Origin: Rhynchopus sp. YZ270_cl-10
Taxonomy: Eukaryota > Euglenozoa > Diplonemea > Diplonemida > Diplonemidae
NCBI GenBank assembly: GCA_964035575.1
Contig: OZ037892.1
Location: 868,001-932,000 of the forward strand
Reading direction: 5' to 3'
DNA: 64,000 nt
Shown here: positions 54,672-63,299 of the stretch, piece by piece
Numbering within the stretch: position 1 is the stretch's first letter
Layout of the letters: every line of letters begins with the position of its first letter
Program-made: the position numbers and the translations under genes
The notes under the pieces: model-generated
Database searches by the model: none
Told to the model about the DNA's origin: nothing
Seen by the model: the letters and a program-made list of their open reading frames with translations, nothing else

Positions 54672-55289
54672 AGGCCAAAAGCTAAATCGCCTCCTTTCTC
54701 CCGACATTTTTGAAAATGAGTTCCTCCCCTTTATTTGCACGAAGAAAAAGTACTGGTTCCCCCCCTTTATTTGCACGAAGGCCGCAGGCTACTTAGGGGG
54801 TAAGTTTGGTGACTAAAGTGACCGTAAAAAAAATATATGAAAAGATCGAGTGTCAAATCGTCGAAAAACAGCCTTTTTGGGATGGTTTGGAAAAAAAAAA
54901 AGCCGCCTGCGGCGGCACGCCCAACCCCCCTTTCTCAGCCCAGAACACCAAGATTCTGCCAGTGCTGAAAAAACGGTGGGTAAGCCACAAACTCACAAAA
55001 AGTAACGCACCCTTTCTTACCAGGTGTCTAGCACGTGCGGCTCACTGCAGTTGGGCTTTCAGCCCTGAAAATGGTCCCTACTGAGGTGTGTGGGCTCATA
55101 CTTGGCAAAATTTAAGTCATTGCATTTTTGTCCATTTTTTCATATTGACCCCACCGCAGACTGGGTTGAGCTCAAAAATGCAAATATGGAGGCTTTTGGA
55201 GCCCAAAAACGTACCCCCAATTCCCCCCCTTTATTTGCTCCCTTTTTGGACATTTGGCCTCCCGGACCCCCCTATTTAGCTTTTGGCCT
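54672..55289. repeat. Mosaic foldback, AGGCCAAAAGCTAAAT arms
   Basis: AGGCCAAAAGCTAAAT (from ~54672) and ATTTAGCTTTTGGCCT (to ~55289) are exact inverted arms. Inside are three CCCCTTTATTTGC segments in one direction, a GCCGCCTGCGGCGGC hairpin (54902) and an inverted ATTTGCATTT segment (55126-55185). A partly overlapping pair, ACTTAGGG (54790) and CCCTAAGT (55496), suggests a second, interleaved element. No clear duplication. Confidence 0.4.
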
Positions 55290-56250
55290 GTGCAAAATCA
55301 ATGTTGTGCCCAAAAAAAATATTTCGAAAAAAAAATATTCGGAAAAAAAAAATTGTTGAAATTTTCCAACTTTTTTTTTTATACTTTTCTATGCACACCA
55401 CACCGGCATATTTTTTTTTATTTTTTATTTTTTATTTTTGGATTTCCAAAAATTTGAGCGCGCGCGGACGCGTACCAAAAAAAAAAAATAACTAAGCCCT
55501 AAGTAAAAAGAGGAAAAAGGGGGGTTTTTCCGTTAATTGCTCAAATACCCTTTTCGGGGGTTGATTGGTGACCGTATCGGAACTATTTCTCCTTTTAAGC
55601 TACGCTAATAGGTGTAAAGACAATAATACCCATATACGCTCTCTGCAAAACAGAGCACTCAAGGGATTATTGTGTTAAAGATGGATGTGTTCACAGAGGG
55701 AGAGAGGTGCCGTCATATGCGGGGTTTTCTTCTTTGCCAGCAAGGGTACATTTTTTCGCACCCTCTTTGCTTTCTTTTCGTTTTCGTTAAGAAAAGAAAG
55801 TATATGAAATGATTCTTTGCCATATGCCCTCTCATGACTGTGTTACCAAAAGGTGCACACACTCGCCTTGGTCGGCCCTGCCTGCAACGTGTAACAACGC
55901 AACGAGATGCTTTTTGGATGTCAAAGAAGGCGTTTGCACTTTCAAATCCTCCTTCAAGCCAAATTTGCTTTTAATACATGAGTAAGGCCTGTCTGTGTAC
56001 AGCGAGGTTTGCATCTGGCCAGAATTTTTAATTTTTTGATAATTCCACAACGTGATGGATATGCCACCGTATAGATGGTCACGCATGCGGCTGTCGCCTT
56101 TACCTATCACCGTTTTCGTGGTTTACTATTTTTTTTTTTTTTTGTGTCAATTCTGTTAGTTCACAGTGTTACTGGCTTTTCCTGACCATTCTGGCCAATA
56201 GGAGGGTTCATCTTAAGACCAAATTTATGTCTTTCTTTTTTTGTGCAAAA

Positions 56251-56297
56251 CCTGTCTCGCCATCGTACAGTAGGTCAGTCGGAGGTGCTTGCATCAA
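56251..56297 (+). repeat. Module D, 5'-shortened
   Basis: CATCGTACAGTAGGTCAGTCGG then AGGTGCTTGCATC; the leading CATCCGGATGG arm is missing. Confidence 0.55.
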
Positions 56298-56352
56298 TAA
56301 TTAGTCCTTCGGCTTAGGTTCATCTAACTCTTTCTCTCCTTTTTTGTTTCAA

Positions 56353-56383
56353 GGTGACTAGGCACGAGAGGCTTAGGGTCATC
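56353..56383 (+). repeat. Hairpin module B
   Basis: GGTGACTAGGC ... GCTTAGGGTCATC around CACGAGAG; trailer ATATAAACTTTTCTTTT. The inner stem has TAGGC against GCTTA, tolerated as G-T in RNA. A worn 3' arm of the same module is at 56309. Confidence 0.6.
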
Positions 56384-56580
56384 ATATAAACTTTTCTTTT
56401 TTTTTTTTGTCTTTTTTTTATATCAGAAGTCTCTCCTTTAAAGGACCTTATCAGAACTCCCACCATCCTCTTGCCGCATTTGATAGATATTTGCTTCACA
56501 GCTTTTGTTTTACACAGCGCCCTGAACAATGAATTCATTGTGGCAAAAAAAAAACGACAAAAAAACAAAAATCTTGTCCG

Positions 56581-56618
56581 GTGCCTGCGTCTGCTGGTGT
56601 ACGGTGAGGCGTTTGCGC
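56581..56618 (+). repeat. Hairpin module E
   Basis: GTGC-ct-GCGTCT ... GAGGCGT-tt-GCGC: the outer stem has one changed pair and the inner stem pairs with two G-T wobbles. Confidence 0.5.
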
Positions 56619-57202
56619 GCCCCAATTTTTCTTTTCTTTTCTTTTCTTCTTTTTTTTTGAACTATCATCTGGATTAGAGACTGCATCAATAACTACCCTC
56701 ATTTTTTTCTTTTTCTCTCTTGCTATCCCGTTCTTGAAATCCTTTTTTATTTTTTTTTTTAATGGGCTAAAAAAACAACACCACCACAGCAACAACATCA
56801 ACTATTAAATTATTTTGACGTCTGTTTTTTTGTGGGTTAAAAAAAGGTGTCTTGATTGTTTTATCAGTGTTCAGTTATCTGATGGTGACTGGAGAGGGGA
56901 GGGTAGGGAGGATTTTTTTTTTTTTGGGTGGGGATTGACGAAAGCAAGCCTGGGGTTTGTTTTCTTGACGAAGTACATTGGGTCTGTTTGTGTTTATCAC
57001 CAATACTGAAGTAATTTCTTCTTCTATAGACCTAAAGAGGGGAAATAAAAGCTAGCGCCTTTTTTTTTTTTTTTTGTTTTTTTTTTTTGAATTTTTTTCT
57101 GTCAGTGGGATACACCCAAGTGTGCCTTATCTACAGATGACCCTCCCCGTTCAAACCCCCCTTTCCTTCTCCTCTCCCCGTGCAGTTGGAACAAAAAAAG
57201 AA

Positions 57203-57249
57203 AGTGGAAATTGCACAACTGTGGCAACACAACCCGAGGCAACTACACT
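57203..57249 (+). repeat. Hairpin module G
   Basis: AGTG/CACT and TTGC/GCAA, then ACTCCAACATTTTTTTCAGG instead of the A-tail. Confidence 0.55.
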
Positions 57250-58118
57250 ACTCCAACATTTTTTTCAGGAAAAAAAGACTAATTTTGTAACAGCATTCAA
57301 AAACATTGTATCCTTTCAGGTGAGATTTGATTGCTAAAGGAGAAAAAGGTAAAAAGGAAAATAAATGAAGAAAAAAATTCCTGTCTTTTGATGGGATGGT
57401 TCGAGTTTGCGATTAAAAAAGCATCGAAAAGAAGAAGAAATAAATTGAATCCACAGATCCCAAAGTGTCCCCCTCGATTCTGTCAAAAAGAAAAAAGAAA
57501 AAAGAAAAAGAAAAAAAAAATATAAAAAAAGGCGTTCTGCTCTAAACGTTTGTACAGGAGAGTAGTTGGTTTTTTAAAAAACTTATTGTATTTTTTTGAT
57601 GTAACGTCTTCTTTTTTTTAAAAAAAGATAAAGAAAGTGCCACATGGCTTGCTTCTTTTTATTTCCCCCAATAACAAATGTGTCATTCCTTTTTTATTCA
57701 ACCCTTTTTCTCTCTTTTCTCTCTCTCTCTCTCTTTTGTTCCTGCCTCCACGCAATAAGACACCCGCTACTGAAAAACAAGAGGCGCATTTTTGATTGTG
57801 TTTCTTTTTCTTTTTTTTGTTGCTGTTTTTGCCATGGTTTTTTTTTTTTTTTTTTTGTCTTTCGTCAAAACGAAAAGGGTTTACTTGCTTCTGCAAGAGA
57901 GAGAAAATATCAGAGAGGGGCTTCCGTAACCCCCCTTTCTGTTATTTTTTTTACAACCCGTGGCTTATGCGTGCATCCGTTGTAATGTTTCGTGAACCGA
58001 GGTGTTTAGCATTAATAAATGCCACATCGTTTGAGAACCCATGGAGAAAACCACACAGTTTTGTGCATTGTGTACACCCCCTTTTTTTTAAAGCCGCACC
58101 AATAAGACCTTTTTTTTT

Positions 58119-58301
58119 GTCACCTCATGAAATGAAGGAGGAAATAGAAACAACGCACTTTTGAACACACTTTTTGCGGTTCTAGGGACGAACCGCGCTG
58201 CAGAGGCCACTCCTCACCCAAACAGGTCGAGGTGTGTGCGTTTCACCACAACCTCTCTCCCATGGGTTTTATCGTGTGATGAGTGTTAAGGTTCTATTTT
58301 T
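58119..58301 (+). repeat. Structured repeat F, copy 2
   Basis: A T-run precedes CACCTCATGAAATGAAGGAGG. Central hairpin GCGGTTC-tagggac-GAACCGC, second hairpin GAGGT/ACCTC, 3' end GTGATGAGTGTTAAG. The distal stem GGAAATAGAAAC has a slightly altered partner here. Confidence 0.75.
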
Positions 58302-58347
58302 GAAGATGTGTGCACATTTAATGTCTCTTCTACCAAAGATATCTTTC

Positions 58348-58429
58348 TTGGTGTGATTCAGGGGGTACGGAGAACCCACGGACAACCCACGGGGGAACCA
58401 CGGAGAATCCGTTTGGGTGATCACACCAA
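58348..58429. repeat. Inverted-repeat-capped minisatellite, ACGGAGAACCC unit
   Basis: TTGGTGTGAT (58348-58357) and ATCACACCAA (58420-58429) enclose four 11-bp units (58367-58410). TTTC flanks both sides. Confidence 0.65.
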
Positions 58430-58538
58430 TTTCTTTTAGCAGAAAATGCATCAAATTGCTGGGGTGAATAGGCAGAGAGCGTCCATCTTGGAACACTCTC
58501 TTTTCTTCATTTCCGATGCGACACATTAAGTGCTAAAA

Positions 58539-58565
58539 GATGTGTGCACAAAAGACACATTCATC
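58539..58565 (+). repeat. Hairpin module A
   Basis: GATG-TGTG-cacaaaaga-CACA-tt-CATC; both stems perfect, loop lacks ACGAGAG. A short C form (GATACACTGTCACAAAGAG ... TTTGTATTTT) follows at 58579-58617. Confidence 0.55.
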
Positions 58566-58646
58566 GTATCAACCTTTTCTTCAGATACACTGTCACAAAG
58601 AGTGATTTTGTATTTTAAATTTCTTTTTTGGTTTTTGTTGCTTTTC

Positions 58647-58688
58647 AGTGCCTTTGCGTCTGCCGATAAAAATGGTGAGGCTTTTCAA
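58647..58688 (+). repeat. Hairpin module E
   Basis: CAGTGCCTTTGCGTCTGCCG ... GGTGAGGC ... TTTTCAA; the outer GCAC arm is worn. Confidence 0.4.
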
Positions 58689-59318
58689 CCTTTTTTTATT
58701 GAACCACAGTACACCGGGGTCTTTATTGTAAGAAAAAAAAAATCAGCGGGATATGAGATATTGGGCATAGAGAGAGAGAGAGAGGGAGATTATTAATACC
58801 TTCCTCACCGAGCAACGTTTTTCTAAACGAATCCACAACCCTCAAAAAACCTGCCAAAAAAAAAAAAGGGGGGTGGGTGGTTTGTTTTGTTTTTTTAAAT
58901 GCTGAGTGTACTGTTTTTCCTTTTGAGGGGATGAAAACACTGAGCGTTCTAGATCTACCCACCACCTTGGGTTGAATGAAATGACACAATAAAAAAGAGG
59001 ATAAAAAGAAGCAAAAAAACGAACACTATATTTCAAAAAAACGATAGCTATTTCAAAGCAATTTTTTTTTTCTTTCGGTGACAAAATAAAATCACCTCAT
59101 CAATGCCTATAAATGGCTATTTTTTCTTCAAAAAAAAAAGCAAAAAAAAAGCAAAAAACTGTACACCACCATTTCTAATACATTCCTTTTTATTACCGAG
59201 ATTGTATTAATATTGGACCATACGGTAACCCAAATAACTTCCAACATATTTGAAATACTGTATTTTGGACCATAATACATTTTGGACTTTTCGGGGTTCG
59301 ATAACCCACGGAACGTCT

Positions 59319-59345
59319 GTGCCTGCGTCGTGTAGGCGTATGCAC
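59319..59345 (+). repeat. Hairpin module E, compact
   Basis: GTGC-ct-GCGTC-gtgta-GGCGT-at-GCAC: a 27-nt form in which both stems close with a two-by-two internal loop. Confidence 0.6.
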
Positions 59346-59402
59346 TACTGTCAACGTCACTTTTTTTTTCAGCGTGTTCCAGCGCGATATCGATAAAGTG
59401 GT

Positions 59403-59443
59403 AAAATATGTGTGTGTGTGCACGAGAGTCACATTCATATTTT
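59403..59443 (+). repeat. Hairpin module A with covarying outer stem
   Basis: AAAATATG pairs with CATATTTT and TGTG with CACA around CACGAGAGT. The outer stem replaces GATG/CATC of other copies by compensating changes on both arms. Confidence 0.65.
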
Positions 59444-59622
59444 AAGTTTTCTTTCTTTTTTTTTTCTCATCACAAAGTCGATAAGGCAGTGTACCCCGCC
59501 AACGAAGGCCATGGCCCCTCTCGAGAACGCGGTTCATCGCCTTACAATTTTTTCCCCCCTTCTCCCTTCCCACACCCCCCCCCCCCCCCCCTTTTTTTTG
59601 TTAATTGCTGCGTGTTATTGTC

Positions 59623-59661
59623 GATGTCTGCCTTTCACAGCACGACGAGGCGTTTTGCATC
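59623..59661 (+). repeat. Hairpin module E with GATG/CATC ends
   Basis: GATG-tct-GCCT ... AGGC-gttttg-CATC, with CACGACGAGG in the loop, so it mixes the E core with A/B-type ends and loop. Confidence 0.5.
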
Positions 59662-60300
59662 ACAACCCTCTTTTGGTTTCGTGGCTGCTATTCGTGATAA
59701 TAGTCTGAAATCAAACAATTTTTTTTTTTGGTCGATTCGTGGCATTGCACCCAAGAGGTGTGCACGGATTGTCCACTTTCACTCTTTGTTTTGTTTTGTT
59801 TTGTTTTGCATTTTTTTTTTTTATCCAAGGTGACCAAACACTTCAGCTATTTATCTTACAAAAAACGTTTTCTTTTTTTGTAGAGATGTGTGTGCACAAC
59901 AAGGTGTATTCACCTTTTCCATTTTCTTTTCTTTTCTTTTTATACATGCATGGCATCCGTTACTGGGTCCCGGGAATTGCGGGGGTTACCCTTTTTTTTT
60001 TCATGACCGTGTATTTTCCGTTGTCATCCGGAATTTGCAAAACCCGGGAATACCCTTTACCCGGTAGCAGGTGCCGTCCATGTGTCTATTTTGTACTCTG
60101 TGTCGTTGGCAACCGGAGCTCTCTTCTGTTTTTGAATTCTCAATACATTTCGTCCTCAAAAAAAAAGGAACACAGTTAAAAAAAAGAGAGTGAATACTCG
60201 TCTGTATAGTCAGCTACATGGAATCCAGATTACCACAAAAAAATAAATCCAAAAGAAACGTAGACTGCTGTTTCATGACGTCATTCACCATTTTTTTTAT

Positions 60301-60474
60301 GTCACCTCATGAAATGAAGGAGGAAATAGAAACAAAGCATTTTGAACACACTCGCGGTTCTAGGGACGAACCGCGCTGCAGAGCCACGCCTCACTAAACA
60401 GGTCGAGGTGTGTGCGTTTCACCACAACCTCTCCCATGGGTTTTATCGTGTGATGAGTGTTAAGTTTCTATTTC
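60301..60474 (+). repeat. Structured repeat F, copy 3
   Basis: The best-folding copy: GGAAATAGAAAC pairs with GTTTCTATTTC, CGCGGTTC-tagggac-GAACCGCG is a perfect hairpin, and GAGGTGTG pairs with ACCTC. CTCAT near the start could also pair with ATGAG near the end in a crossing (pseudoknot) manner. Confidence 0.75.
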
Positions 60475-60631
60475 TGGTGGGGAGGGTTTGCTTTTTTGAG
60501 AAATATATGGGTGAGAGAAGTCCAAATAAAATATTATTCCGGCTGGTCCTTTTTTCTTGTGGTGTTCTGTATTACATACAGGGACACACAAACGACCCTT
60601 TCGGATTGTTTTTTTTTTTTTTGTTTTTTTT

Positions 60632-60671
60632 TAAAGATGTATGAACAGCCCTGTGAGGCCAGTTTCATCTT
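60632..60671 (+). repeat. Hairpin module A-like
   Basis: AAGATG/CATCTT outer stem with AAC/GTT inside; the loop (AGCCCTGTGAGG) is unlike the others. Confidence 0.4.
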
Positions 60672-60679
60672 CCTTCGAA

Positions 60680-60708
60680 GGTGTATGTGCACACGAGGCA
60701 TATTCATC
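60680..60708 (+). repeat. Hairpin module A with covarying inner stem
   Basis: GGTG-TATG-tgcacacgagg-CATA-tt-CATC: TATG/CATA replaces TGTG/CACA, and GGTG/CATC uses a wobble. Tandem with the preceding module, 8 nt apart. Confidence 0.6.
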
Positions 60709-60827
60709 AAGTTTCCTTCATTTTCTTTTCTTCATTTTGTTCTGACAAATACTTTCCTCATTTTCAGTTTCCCCCCTATTTGCTTTATGTTATGTGAGTG
60801 TTTTTGTTTTTTGTTTTTTGTTTTTGT

Positions 60828-60887
60828 GCTTTCATCCAGATGGCTGGCATCGTACGTGGGTCAGTCGGAGGTGTCTGCATCAACTAC
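60828..60887 (+). repeat. Module D, full copy
   Basis: TGCTTTCATCCAGATGGCTG then GCATCGTACGTGGGTCAGTCGG and AGGTGTCTGCATC. GATG/CATC and nearly GGCA/TGTC close a loop containing CGTACG. Confidence 0.65.
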
Positions 60888-61218
60888 CGTTTCTTTTCTT
60901 CTTTTTTAAAAAATGCTCAAAAATCTAAATGGTCATATTCTATTCGAGAAGGCGCACATTTTTGTTTTCTCTGTCAAACTGTGCACACCTTACAAAAATC
61001 TTAGCCAATTCCACAAAAAAAACTGGCAAAAACATACAAAAAAATGACAAACAATTATCAGAAAAAAAATACATAGATCGCGCGTATCTACAAAAAAAAA
61101 AAAAACAGTCTTTATCTTTTTCTCCTCTTCCTCTTCCTCTTCTTCCTCCCCTTTTCCTTCCTTCCTTCTCCATATTTTACTTCCTCAAAAAATAACCCCC
61201 TCCTCTCCTCTCCTCTCT

Positions 61219-61221
61219 CAG
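61219..61221 (+). promoter_or_regulatory. Possible 3' splice (trans-splice) acceptor of the coiled-coil gene
   Basis: A (TCTCC)-rich tract of over 20 pyrimidines ends in CTCTCTCAG here, 39 nt before the ATG at 61261, with no upstream coding exon. The strongest acceptor-like site in the window. Confidence 0.5.
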
Positions 61222-61260
61222 GCTTCGACGATAAAAAAAAAAAAAAATTGAGGTTTTTTT

Positions 61261-62550
61261 ATGTCCTCCGAAAATGAAATCCTCCGCAGCAAAATTGCGT
61301 TGCAAGAAAAGCAGATTCGTGTCATGCGCGCTGCATTGAGTGGAAGAGAGGAACTTCTTGCGTGCGTTCCGCAGGACGGTAGTATTCCTGACCCGAAATG
61401 GCTTTTGCTCTTCCGCCGACAGCTTAAGGAACAGGCACAACGGGAGATGCAAGCGGCAAATGCTGACACCAACCCCACCACCACCACCCCCGCCCTCGAT
61501 CCATTATCCATAAGCGCTACCCCTTTTACTGTGGAACCCCCTACTGTGACGGTGTCAGAGATGACTCCTGCGTATCCGTCGACATTGTGTAGCGATCCGG
61601 AATCGGCGGCTTCGTGCGTAGCAACCCTTCTGGGGACAACGAGGCAGCTGGTTGAAGTATGGCAGGATGCGTTGCGGGAAAGGTTTCGAACGGTTTTGGT
61701 TTCAGTGGCGCAACGATTTGAGGCGTTTAAGAGACAACAGTCGGATGCTGCTTTGCAAACCCTTTTAGGTTCTTTGAACGATATGCTACCAGAGATTACT
61801 ACCCTTATCAGTGATGCACCCGAAAGCGAAGATGATTTTAGTGGAGCGTCTGGAAACCCTTTTATGGCAGATGATGCGGCGTTGGAGTCGTTCTTTGTGG
61901 AGACGTTTGATAAACATTGCAAAGCGTCGACTTCGAAGGAAGTTGCCAAGGTCCGATCAGAGCAAAACCGATCTGTAGACACAGCAGTCTCACAATGCAG
62001 AGAAGAGAATGAAATAGGAAGACAACGTCTAGGGGAAGCAGAGCGGCGTCTTCGGGAGGTCGAAGGGCAGCGTGACACCTTGCACAATGATGTCGCGAAG
62101 TGGAAGCAGAAGTACGACGCACTCCATGAATCTGCTGTTATCCCGGCAGCGCCGGTGGTGGCCTCGGTTCCGCGAAGGGCTCCTAGTGTTTCTGGTGTGT
62201 CGACGACATCTTCGGTACGACAGCACGCTGCAGGAGGAGGAGGAGGCAGTCAAGGACGCAGGTTTTCTGGTATAAGCGGGCGCAGTCGCAGCTCCGTTCC
62301 AGCAGCAATGTCGCCACTGCCGTGTAGTACGCAGCAGTATGGTGAGGGTGGAGGAGGAGGGGGGGCAGTCAATCCACGTGTCGGGGAGTTGCGTGCTGCC
62401 TTAGGTCATTTGGAGGCGCAATTAGCGGCCGCATGTAACTCCAGTGGTGGTGCGATGGCGCAGCGTCATGGGCATATCAGACGGAGGATGGACTCAGTAC
62501 GCACAGCGCTGGCAGAGGAAGAACGGCGAGGGCCAAGAGTGACTGTGTGA
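61261..62550 (+). CDS. Coiled-coil protein with Gly-rich linkers, 429 aa
   Basis: I do not recognise a family. The single exon runs from ATG 61261 to TGA 62550. Residues 1-68 are a charged, probably helical segment (MSSENEILRSKIALQEKQ...). Residues 69-105 are a Thr/Pro-rich linker. Residues 110-170 contain a second helical stretch (VWQDALRERFRTVLVSVAQR). Residues ~216-280 form a clear coiled coil (RQRLGEAERRLREVEGQRD). After 285 the chain is Ala/Ser/Arg-rich with two Gly runs and ends in a last helix pair (~370-425) rich in Arg and Glu. No membrane segment or enzyme motif is seen. It could be a structural, cytoskeletal or trafficking adaptor; that is a guess from shape only. The start is supported by the acceptor at 61221. 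Confidence 0.78.
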   Translation: MSSENEILRSKIALQEKQIRVMRAALSGREELLACVPQDGSIPDPKWLLLFRRQLKEQAQREMQAANADTNPTTTTPALDPLSISATPFTVEPPTVTVSEMTPAYPSTLCSDPESAASCVATLLGTTRQLVEVWQDALRERFRTVLVSVAQRFEAFKRQQSDAALQTLLGSLNDMLPEITTLISDAPESEDDFSGASGNPFMADDAALESFFVETFDKHCKASTSKEVAKVRSEQNRSVDTAVSQCREENEIGRQRLGEAERRLREVEGQRDTLHNDVAKWKQKYDALHESAVIPAAPVVASVPRRAPSVSGVSTTSSVRQHAAGGGGGSQGRRFSGISGRSRSSVPAAMSPLPCSTQQYGEGGGGGGAVNPRVGELRAALGHLEAQLAAACNSSGGAMAQRHGHIRRRMDSVRTALAEEERRGPRVTV

Positions 62551-63074
62551 AAGAGAGTGTTTTTTTTTGCCTTCATTTTGATGGGTTTTATTAGATAGAT
62601 TATTTCTAGAAGAGAGTTTTTTTTTTCATTGCATAACCTAGCCAAAGTACTGCAATTTTTATTTTATTTTGATAAGTTGTTGGAGTAGTGTAGTTGCCTC
62701 AATTGTGCAATCACCTCTGTAATTTTATTGTAGATGTGTGACACAGTGTGTGTGTGTGTGTGCATGAAGTACACCCGTCTTTACAAAAAAAAAAAAATGT
62801 TTCTGTTTCCCCCTCTTTTTAGTGCGTTTGCCTGCACTATTCAATGTCTCTTTTCAATTTTTTGCCCTTTTTTATTTTCTCAAAACGGGGCAAATAAGGG
62901 GGGGGAGGGTGAAGAGAAGCCCCCTTATCCTTCTCCCCCTCCTTACGTCACCTCCTCATTGCTTTGCGCAAAAGCAACCTTAGCTAGGGAGGGGTAGAAA
63001 CGCACACAAAAAAAAACCTCCCCATCTCGGGGGCAGTCCACAAACCCAGCAAGAAGTTCTCAAATAAAAAAAAA

Positions 63075-63106
63075 TAGTGGAGCCACACTCTAGGGTGGCT
63101 ACACTA
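63075..63106 (+). repeat. Hairpin module G2, best copy
   Basis: TAGTG-ga-GCCAC-actctagg-GTGGC-ta-CACTA, two perfect stems with a two-by-two internal loop, then ATACAACCAAGTTTTC and an A-run. Confidence 0.65.
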
Positions 63107-63299
63107 ATACAACCAAGTTTTCAAAAAAAAAGGCGCCGTGTTTCTTACTCTCCATCCTCTCAAGCCACCCTCCTCTTTTAGGTGCCCAAAAGGCTGGGTG
63201 GCCAAGACGAACCATGGCAGCACAGACACAACCTAATACGTGGTTTTCACAATACAATTCTCCAAAAAAAACCCGCTCCCCAATCAAAAATTAGGATTT

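Larger units (their letters stand above)
52853..61260. other. Spacer between UPF0126 and coiled-coil genes
   Basis: Over 8.4 kb without a recognisable gene. It is the richest part of the window in small hairpin modules and contains a 52-bp perfect palindrome. 53000-53580, 55500-56240 and 57260-58110 show only A/T/C runs and short Phe/Lys-rich frames. A stretch at 59840-60300 likewise shows little beyond a worn A-like copy at 59885. Confidence 0.6.

Noticed and set aside
54806-55084. 92-codon frame inside the mosaic foldback
   Set aside because: It overlaps inverted-repeat parts and a GC hairpin, and I see no domain; too weak to call a gene.
4971-56383. Reading module B as an intron start (AAG|GTGACT followed by a pyrimidine tract)
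   Set aside because: There are no coding exons on either side, the confirmed introns here start GTATG rather than GTGAC, and several copies begin GATGAC or CAGAC.
57644-58164. Frames of 113-122 codons rich in Phe and Leu
   Set aside because: They are made of T-runs and have no consistent composition or domain; the second overlaps repeat F.
58119-58301. Hammerhead ribozyme or C/D snoRNA in repeat F (GTGATGAG)
   Set aside because: The hammerhead core (CUGANGA with GAAA and a NUH cleavage site) and a matching D box (CUGA) are absent.
61218-62087. 289-codon minus-strand frame opposite the coiled-coil gene
   Set aside because: It is a shadow of codon bias on the + strand; the + frame has an ATG, a coiled coil and an acceptor site.
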